Shown here one piece after another: positions 56,297 through 64,000 of a DNA stretch of 64,000 bases (position 1 is the stretch's first letter; every line of letters begins with the position of its first letter). Source of the stretch: Raffaelea ambrosiae (Eukaryota > Ascomycota > Sordariomycetes > Ophiostomatales > Ophiostomataceae). Under the pieces are notes generated by a model. That model worked only from the letters and a program-made list of their open reading frames with translations, ran no database searches and was not told where the DNA came from. Location of the stretch: NCBI GenBank assembly GCA_002778195.1, contig PCDI01000001.1, positions 3,178,857-3,242,856 on the forward strand, given 5' to 3'. A program made the translations under genes and the position numbers.

Positions 56297-56986
56297 CTAT
56301 TTCAAAACCGTGTGTGCTCCGCGCAATTCAAGGTATTGTTCCGCCACGCCTTGCTGGAAGCCCCGAATGACCGTGAACACCTCGCTGTTATGGTACCGTA
56401 ACCGCGTCTTGGGGTCCGTGTACGGCGCATGGAGTCCTGTAATATCGCAGTACCGTTTCTGGGGGGCCAGGCTCGGGGCGCTCTCGATGTTTGTGTACGT
56501 GACACTCGGAGCAGAGGCTCCCAATGCTGCCGCTGCAGACAATGACCCAGGCGCAGCTCCTGAAGCTCCTGCAGATCCTCCAGGTCGAAGGCTCTTTTCC
56601 AGTACAAGCTTTGACAGGCTTCGGTTAGCTTGCGCCAAGTTCGGCTGGGGTCCGTTTCCGCTGCTGCCGCTGTTCACGACGATTGCTGGTGTCGAAGTGC
56701 CGCTCGTGGAGAGGCCATCGTCGTCATTGTTGTTATTGCTATTATCGACGTGTGCTCCTCCTCTGGTGGTCCTTGGCGTATTCACACCGCTGTTTTCCTG
56801 GGGTGTGGCCATGGCTGAGGCCTCTTTGCGCGACACGTCGCCGAGGATTGTCTTAACATTCTTGTTGCGGCGCTGGTTGGGACGCCAGTGTGGGTTTCGG
56901 AAGGTCTTATGGATAGAGTGAATGTCAAGCTTCTCAATGAATTCCAGGTGAGCTGCCTGCGCAGCCTGGGCTTCGGGGGTTGCCAT
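56297..56986 (-). CDS. IES6: INO80 complex subunit IES6 (YL1-C domain)
   Basis: A single-exon ORF of 229 aa. The C-terminal 53 residues (about 177-229) form a YL1-C domain: KRYCDITGLHAPYTDPKTRL, then RYHNSEVFTVIRGF and EQYLELRGAHTVLK, ending at the stop as in Ies6. The N-terminus has ATPEAQAAQAAHLEFIEKLD and the basic FRNPHWRPNQRRNKNVKTIL block that marks Ies6 rather than the larger SWR1 subunit YL1/Vps72. A Ser/Asn/Gly-rich linker separates the two. Ies6 binds Arp5 and is needed for the INO80 remodeller to slide nucleosomes and edit H2A.Z. The gene is divergent from CSE1 with 317 bp between the ATGs. Confidence 0.92.
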   Translation of the reverse strand: MATPEAQAAQAAHLEFIEKLDIHSIHKTFRNPHWRPNQRRNKNVKTILGDVSRKEASAMATPQENSGVNTPRTTRGGAHVDNSNNNNDDDGLSTSGTSTPAIVVNSGSSGNGPQPNLAQANRSLSKLVLEKSLRPGGSAGASGAAPGSLSAAAALGASAPSVTYTNIESAPSLAPQKRYCDITGLHAPYTDPKTRLRYHNSEVFTVIRGFQQGVAEQYLELRGAHTVLK

Positions 56987-57303
56987 CTTGTCTGTGTATC
57001 GAAAAGCGCTGGCCAGAGAGGAAATCTACGAAGCTTCTTGAAGCTTCAACGCGACTGCCAGTTACGGAACTGTGAATCTTTGATGGTAAATCACGTGGCT
57101 GGCCCACATTTCCACCCCGCTCTTTGGCACCTAGCCAACGGTGCAGAGCTCCCACTGTTTTGTTTGAAGCTTCCATCTTGGTCTGAAAAAAAATAGCAGA
57201 ACAGACATTCTTTTGATTTCCGCACCTCACCTTTTAACACACATTTCTTCGTTCTCCATACTCTCCTTCCCAAGCTTCCGCTCTCCCCCTTTGAGAAGCC
57301 AAG
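56987..57303. promoter_or_regulatory. Shared IES6-CSE1 divergent promoter region
   Basis: The 317 bp between two divergent ATGs must contain both start regions. A CT-rich leader (TTCTCCATACTCTCCTTCCC) lies before the CSE1 ATG. No TATA box is obvious, as usual for housekeeping genes. Confidence 0.55.
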
Positions 57304-60300
57304 ATGAGTATCCAGATAGGCCAGATCGTGCAACTGCTCGACTCGACGCTCGATCCTCAGCAGCACAAAAAAGGTACGTACTCTTTTCAGGGTCTCTTCA
57401 GGGTCTCTTCATACAACCAGGCGTTTTCTTTTTGACAAACGACTGACCTGTTGTTCCCTCAATATAGCCGAGGCAGCGCTACTCGAAGAGCAGAAGAAGC
57501 CGCAGTTCAGCCTTACCCTCCTCCAGATCGTCTCCTCCCAACCCCTCCCTCTGAAGACCCGTCTTGCAGCCGCTCTCTGCTTTAAGAACTTCATTCGTCT
57601 CAACTACGTCGACGAGGAAGGATCGTACAAGCTTCCCCAAGATGAAGTGAACACTATCAAACAGGAGCTTGTCGGGCTCATGATCTCGGCACCACCGAAC
57701 ATTCAGACACAACTCGGCGAGGCCATCAGCCTGATTGCCGACTCCGACTTCTGGACACGATGGGACACGCTGATTGAAGACCTCGTCAGCCGTCTCTCGC
57801 CAACCGACCCCAAAGTCACCAACGGTGTTCTTGAGGTTGCACACTCTATATTCGTGCGGTGGCGGCCACTGTTCCGCTCGAACGAGCTGTTCGAGGAAGT
57901 CAACCACGTGCTGCAACACTTCGGCGAGCCGTTTATGCGGATGCTCACTGTGGCCGACCAGCAGATCGACTCGAACAAGTCCAACGCAGAGGCTCTGAAG
58001 GGCTGGTTTGATTCCTTGAGCCTTCTCCTCAGAATCTTTTACGACCTGTCATGCCAGGATCTGCCACCAATCATCGAGGCCAACCTCCCCGCCATTACCA
58101 CCCTCCTCCAGAAATACCTCTCCTACTCCAACCCCATCCTGGAGACGGATGACGACGACGAGTCATCGCCTGTCGAGAACGTCAAGGCAGAAATCTGCGA
58201 AGTTCTCCAACTATACACGACCAAGTATGACGAGGACTTCGGCCCGCACACGGCCCCCTTCATCAATACCGTCTGGAATGTGCTGTCGACAACTGGGCCC
58301 GAGAAGAAGCATGATATCCTCGTCAGCAAGGCTCTGCAGTTCCTTACGGCAGTCGCTTCATCTCCTCGGCACTCTGCTAGCTTCAACTCCGAAGAGACCC
58401 TTGGCCAGATTGTCGAGAAGGTCATCCTGCCGAACGTGGCGCTCCGCGAGTCTGATATGGAGATGTTCGAAGACGAGCCGATCGAATTCATCCGGCGCGA
58501 CCTGGAAGGCTCAGATACCGATTCTCGGAGACGAGCAGCCACGGACTTCCTGCGCAAACTGCTGGAGACTTCAGAAGCACTGGTTACAAAAGTCGTGTTC
58601 CGCTACATTGACCACTACCTCACACAAGGCAAAAGCGACTGGAAGGCCAAGGACACGGCGATCTACCTCTTCCTGGCTATTGCTGCCAAGGGCGCAGTTA
58701 CAGCAGCACAGGGCGTCAAAACTGTCAACCAATATGTGGATGTTGTTGATTTCTTCCAGAAAAATGTCGCCGAGGACCTGCTCGGGGCGAACACTGAACC
58801 GATCGCCAAGGTCGACGCTATCAAATACCTCCACAACTTCCGGAGTCAGTTGACCAAGGACCAGTGGCAGGCTGCTTTCCAGCCCCTGATCCAGAACCTT
58901 GCGTCTTCCAACTATGTCGTCTACACCTACGCCGCCATTGCCGTGGAGCGCGTGCTGTTCCTGACCAACGATGCTGGAGTCCACCTGTTTACACGTGCGG
59001 ACATCGAACCCTTCGCCAAGGACCTTCTCAACCATTTGTTCAGTCTGATCGAGAAAGACAGTGCACCAGCCAAACTCCAAGAGAACGAATTTCTCATGCG
59101 CTGCATCATGCGTGTGCTCATTGTTATCAGGGAAGGAGTCGTCCCTATTTCAGATGGCGTACTCGACCATCTGATGAAGATCACCAACGTGATCAAGACA
59201 AACCCCAGCAACCCTCGCTTCTATTACTACCACTTCGAAGCCATCGGTGCTCTTGTTCGATACGGTGTTTCCAGCGTGGGGGACAAGCTGGAGGCCAAAT
59301 TGTGGGAGCCCTTCTCTTACGTTCTGACAGAGGATGTGTCTGGTAAGTCTGTTTTCCATGTGGACTTTTTGTTGCATTGTCGGCTCTAACTAGCGTAGAA
59401 TTCGTTCCATACGTATTCCAGATCTTCTCTGCCCTTCTTGAGGCAAACCCGGCACAGGCAGCCCCCGACCACTACAAGACGCTGATTCCCGTTCTCCTGA
59501 CGCATACGATTTGGGAAACAAGAGGAAACGTTCCGGCCTGTGCTCGCTTCCTTTCGGCCATCCTGCCGAAGGTCAAGGATGCTATTGTGGCTGAGAACCA
59601 AATAGAGCCTGTTCTCGGCATTTTCCAGCGGCTGTCCACCAGCAAGAAGACGGAGCAGAACGCACTCGACATCCTCGAGGCTGTGGTGACATCTATCCCA
59701 CCGTAAGTTCTATATCACCCAGTGTAATTCACCTGATTGCTTACTAACGAAAATTACAACAGCGCTGCACTGGCTCCTTTCTTTGGCACGATTCTCAATA
59801 TCCTGTTCACAAAACTGCAGAACAACCCGTCCGACTCGTTCAAAATCCGCTTCGTCCGGTTCTACCACCTTGTGTCGGCGAAGGGGATGGAAACGGGACT
59901 TGGTGCAGACTACTTCATCCAGCACGCAGAAACACTGCAGGCTGGCGTTTTTACGCCCATCTACCTCAACATTATTCTCCAGACAACTGGACAGTTTGCT
60001 CGGCCAGTGGACCGTAAGCTGGGTGTCATATCCTACACAAAGACCCTGTGTGATAGCCAAGCCTTTGCCGAACGGTACCGAAAGGGCTGGGGTTTCACTT
60101 GCAACTACCTGCTGGATTTGCTGAAGAATCCGCCACAGGTGACGAGCGGTGTTGGTGACGAGGTTGTCAACGAGGCGGATGTTGACGACATTGGGTTCGG
60201 TCTGGGCTACACGCCGCTCAACACATGCAAGCGTGGTCCCCGTGATGACTTCCCAGAGGTGGAAAACGTGCAGCAGTGGGTGAGCGCGTTCTTCAAGGAC

Positions 60301-60393
60301 GCTGATAAGCGGCACAACGGCGCCATTGCTGGTTTTGTTAATGAACGGCTTCAGCCGGAGTCGAAGGCGGCACTGGCACCCTATCTGGCGTAG
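57304..60393 (+). CDS. CSE1: Exportin-2, importin-alpha re-exporter CSE1
   Basis: Exons 57304-57373, 57468-59342, 59399-59702 and 59763-60393 give 959 aa, against 960 for yeast Cse1. The importin-beta N-terminal domain is seen in AEAALLEEQKKPQFSLTLLQ and TRLAAALCFKNFIRLNY, followed by HEAT-repeat helices throughout. Family blocks include PIEFIRRDLEGSDTDSRRR, NPRFYYYHFEAIGALVRY and NILFTKLQNNPSDSFKIRF. Cse1 with RanGTP carries importin-alpha back from nucleus to cytoplasm, so it is essential for import of classical-NLS cargo. Donors GTACGT, GTAAGT and GTAAGT with CTAAC-type branch sites are textbook; each junction keeps frame. The length match to the family makes the model secure. Confidence 0.95.
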
Positions 60394-60983
60394 TCATGTC
60401 TGACAATTCGGTCAAAATCGCAGTATAGAACAAAAGCAGCGAAGAGTAGATGGAGCAGAAGTGAAATAAAAATACCCTTTACTTTCGACGTTCGTGTTGC
60501 AGAGTCTTCAAGCCCGTGATGAGCTATTTCGTCCAAACACCTAAAAACATACAGTCTAGCCATAATGGAGTCATGCAATACTCAGCAATTCGCCTTTTTG
60601 GGGACAAAACGGAAAGTTGCTTATAATTTTTAGATCTACCACGATGGGCGCATGGCAATGCTGTCGTAAATCCGGAACATGACTCAAACTGATCAAGGAG
60701 ATGTTCGGTAGGGGACAACTGTCTTTCTTTTTGATGAATTCAGACTTTGGACTCGTGTCGAATCTAGTCACGGCAGTCGTGATCGAAGAATCGACGCGTA
60801 TTTCACAGGACATGAATGGAGCATATATGGACCCAGAAGCAGGCATTCTCTCAAAGACAAATCCGTGCTTTTAACACCCTGCAAATTTGTTTCTTATGGT
60901 ATAACTACTGTCTCACAACACTAAATATTTCAACCGAGGGAATAAATATTGCCTCCACGGTCTGGCTCCCTAGGTGCCTGCTA
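60394..60983. other. Convergent intergenic region after CSE1
   Basis: 590 bp between the CSE1 stop and the ankyrin-type gene stop. An AATAAA-like sequence at about 60464 (AAATAAAA) may serve CSE1 polyadenylation. No gene seen. Confidence 0.5.
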
Positions 60984-61643
60984 TTAAAACAGGTCCTCGT
61001 TGTAGGTATTTTCCAGTGCAAGAGCCTTGGAGGTCGGGAACTTGGCGTAGCTTGCCATCCAATAGTCCTCGTCGTGCTCATCGTAGCGCTGCTTCTTGTC
61101 CATTGGCGGCGGATTTATGTCGGCTCTCATGGTGTCGACAGCACAATCCAGTCGATATCCAGATTCCCACTCATCCTCTGTTTCCCAGTCTCCATCGACT
61201 TTGTACTCTTCAAATGGTCGGATCGGCTTCTCTTTCTTTGGGGGATTTCTCTGCTGGTACCTGTTCTGTCTTCGCTTCTTCTTCGACGTCTTTGCCCTCC
61301 TGTCTTGTTGACGGGCCCCAGTCTCGTCGTGCTTGTCTGTTTTCCTTGCGTTCGTTTTGGGGCGCACATACAGCCTCCTGACTGATTGAGCCAGAGGCTT
61401 GCCGTCTTCATTGACATGTCGTGTGCGGATAGCGCACGCGGAGTAAGGACTCTCTCGACGCAGGCACGCGCAGCGAGGTCGGTAAAAGTAGGCCAACAGA
61501 CTCCTCACTTGGCCTTTTTCTTGGTAGTCCCGAGTTAGGTCTGCTTCATTGCCAAGTACATCCGTCCTCTGGTGTTTATATGCTTCCGTGTCTTCCTCCT
61601 CATCACTGCTGCTTTGTTCTGATTCCGTCGGGTATCCGGTGTC

Positions 61644-61674
<31 letters not shown>

Positions 61675-64000
61675 GCAATTTCTTCGTCGTCTGTATTCCA
61701 GCCGTCGTTGTTGGGTCTGCTGTCCTTGCGGCTGGCTGCTCTCGTTGGCGAGACTGTACTGGCTCGATGCGACTGGCGCCTGAGCCTGGATTTCTTGGGT
61801 GAAGATGGACCCTGCGATTGCTGCCGCTGCTGCCGCTGCCTGACAAGGAAAACAGCAGCAAAAGCCTCCACATAGGCCGAGCTCACCCGCAATCCTTGCC
61901 GCTCTCCGAATGCTAAAAAGTCCACAAACACCAGAGGTTGGATTCCACCTGTCGTGGATCCGTAGCGCAGCAGAAGCCGGAACACCACTGTCAGGTAGGC
62001 GCGCAAGATGACCAGCTTCCGGAAGCGGTCCCGGACCCAGGCCAGCCGTCCTGTTTTCTTGTACTGCGATCTTGCCAGCATGGAAAAGATCACTCCGCCT
62101 TGCTCCATGGTCACCCGAAGTGCATGGACCACACTCTGTTCCCGTGTGTGGCGGCATATGTCCAATTTCAGGATCTCTGCGAGGAACTCGATCTTGTCCT
62201 GCATTGGCTCCAGCATCTCTGGGGCCGAGGTGTCTACCCACCAACCTACATCAAAAACAAAGTTCAGTGGATGGCTCTCCCACCAAAACAACCGCGGGCA
62301 GCAGATATCTGCCAGCTGATCGGGATGCCACTGGATCTCCCACTCTTGCTGGTTGAGCAGCCAGTAGCCTATGCTGAGCGGGAACGAGCCAGAATATGCC
62401 CGCAAACTTTTGGGGAAATGCATATAGCAACACCTTCCTGTCATCGAGAGTGATATGAGCATCTCAAAGCCAGCGAAGGGATTCGTCCTTGCCATTTTAG
62501 ACAGCTTCTTAAAGAGAAATATGGCATGGTCCCTGTCTAGCGGACTTGAGATGCTGTAGACGCTGGTGCCACAATAGGTGTGTAAGAAACTCATAGCCGG
62601 GGTACTATCCCAGGGCAGAAGGACACGTTAGTATTGTATTTTGCCAAGCAACAGATAAAAAGAAGAGCAATGCATGCTTACTGGCCATCTTGTTCCTTGC
62701 CACCCGCATCAACACCCATCTTTACTAGCAGGTCCGTAAGTGACTCGGCATCCTTTACCTGCTCTTGAAACCTTGAATTGCTTTCCCCGGCATCATGCTG
62801 GTATTTTTGGGCAGCTTTGTCAGCGAACAAGAAACATATGAGAGTCAATGGGGATCACATTCTGCAATACTCACCCGAGGATAGCCGGAGACGAAATACA
62901 TGCAATTCCGTCCTTCTTCATCAACATCGTAAGGGGAGGCCAAACCGGTATCGAACAGGTGGTGCACTTTGTGCAAATCGAGATCCATGCAAGCATAAAA
63001 AATCTCATCGTCTTTCGACCGCACGTTCACCGAACGGATGCCCCAGCTCGGCGAAGTGAGCCGTTGCCCCCGGTCCAGGAAGAATAGTTGCTGGGCTTTC
63101 GACAGCGACACGCCAGACGGCGACAGCCAAGATGGCAGGAGATATGTGAGCTTCCGCTTCACGTCCTGCCTTTTGTGTGGAGTATTGTAGTAGTCGGTTT
63201 CGAGTGGTTCGCGTGTGTACGTGACTGTCGTTTCTTGCACAGAGAGCGAGCCCAGGAGCATGTTCTGAGTCGTGTATTGCTCGCTCTTTGTGGACATCTT
63301 GTTCCACTCGCCTTTCGGTGGCTGGCGGCGTCTGGGGAGCTCGATCACATCGTCGTCTGTGTCGTTTTCAGCAGCAAATCCTGCTGAAGGCAGCAAGTGT
63401 GCGCGTGGACGGGGCTTGAGCGTCCGGCGGTATGGCGGCGGAGGGCCGAGAAGGTCGGCCGTTGACACAGTCTGCTCCAAGTAGTCCATGCGGATTTCGA
63501 GCGAGTTGAACTTGTCAATGACCTCATGCTTGCTGCTGCCAATTTTCTCCGAGAGAACAGTCGTTGCTGCCGCCAGACTAGCCGCCAGCTGCGTGTTTGT
63601 CAAGGGACGATCGCTGGTATCGCTGCCCCAGTCCTCCGTTGTTGTCCGGGACACTTGGCTGGCGGTCGATGTGCGGCTTTCCGTGAATTCGTTTCTCATG
63701 CCGCGGAATTCACGAGAGATGTCGGCGTGGCCGTATTCCTGCATTGTCGACAGGCTGGTTAGAGACCTGTCGATAGCCTGCAATCGGGAATCATGCCTCT
63801 CCCTGTAGAGAAAACACACACAGTGCTGTTAGAAAAACAGTGCCCAAACACTCAGAAGAACAATAAACCAGGGGGTTTTTAAAAAAAACGAAAAAAAAAC
63901 CACAGAAATGAAGGGGAACCCCTTCCCCCCCCCCCCCAAAAAAAAGAGAACAATGGCAACAAACTCCCAAAAAGATAACTCACGCTACTGAATGGGTGTA
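60984..64000 (-). CDS. Ankyrin-type protein, 5' end beyond the window
   Basis: Visible exons: 64000-63984 (partial), 63802-62871, 62814-62682 and 62604-60984, 900 aa so far. Splice sites at 63983/63803 (GTGAGT, CTACAG) and 62681/62605 (GTAAGC, TACTAAC branch) are clear. For the middle intron (62870-62815) only the weak donor GTATTG keeps frame; the stronger-looking GTGAGT five bases away would lead to an early stop. The protein shows a coiled-coil-like stretch (about 1-120), an ankyrin-like block (DEIFYACMDLDLHKVHHLFD, then DVDEEGRNCMYF, and across introns LLVKMGV and DGHTPAM), a Trp/Leu-rich region, an acidic run (SDSDSDSDSDD) and a basic KKKRRQNRYQQ segment. The first visible residues (YTHSVAERHDSRL) resemble the end of N-terminal domains found on fungal STAND-type proteins; that is inference. 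Function unknown. Confidence 0.68.

Noticed and set aside
1..64000. CRISPR arrays, prokaryotic operons, rRNA genes or complete transposons
   Set aside because: The window is eukaryotic nuclear DNA. No spaced direct repeats, no rRNA-like sequence and no transposase, reverse transcriptase or integrase motif was seen.

Overview
This window looks like nuclear DNA of a filamentous ascomycete (Pezizomycotina, probably Sordariomycetes). Genes run on both strands in no operon order. Most genes have introns of about 47-120 nt with GTANGT/GTGAGT donors and CTAAC or CTGAC branch sites. The families are typical of moulds: a rhodopsin-domain membrane protein, phytase, SUR7/PalI, MOT1 molybdate transporter, an FHA-forkhead factor and large Ser/Gln/Asn-rich proteins. 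All exon structures below were built by hand from splice signals, reading-frame continuity and family conservation; no search was run.

Left part (1-15.6 kb): a seven-helix rhodopsin-like protein (minus), a 4.1 kb stretch without genes, then a flavin monooxygenase (plus) convergent with a complete vanillyl-alcohol oxidase (minus). A secreted histidine-acid phosphatase of the 3-phytase type (minus), a decayed monocarboxylate-type MFS transporter (minus) and tRNA-His(GTG) follow. Enzymes for phenolics, phosphate release and a lost transporter side by side suggest a nutrient or aromatic-compound neighbourhood, but co-regulation is not visible in the sequence.

Middle (17-43.4 kb): a Ser/Pro-rich unknown (minus), an MFS transporter with a 15-nt microexon (plus), an RRM-like, possibly mitochondrial protein (plus), and two adjacent minus-strand genes for secreted cysteine-containing proteins that share an exon layout. 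Then come a SUR7/PalI membrane protein (plus), a MOT1 molybdate transporter (plus), a 1408-aa FHA/AT-hook/forkhead regulator (plus), a stand-alone cytochrome b5 (minus) and a short ORF (minus) whose frame stays open past its stop codon. A 30-N gap lies at 39669-39698.

Right part (43.4-64 kb): a 5.6 kb repeat-rich stretch without convincing genes, a 1201-aa intrinsically disordered protein (plus), then housekeeping genes: YKT6 SNARE (minus, seven exons), INO80 subunit IES6 (minus) divergent from exportin CSE1 (plus), and an ankyrin-type protein (minus) cut by the window edge.

The observations most worth following up are the paired secreted Cys-rich genes, a shared GCGAGCGAAGCGAGGAC-type repeat inside introns of two unrelated genes, the in-frame TAA in the small gene at 43.1 kb, and three diverged repeat copies upstream of the forkhead gene. 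I did not find a clearly new multi-gene system.
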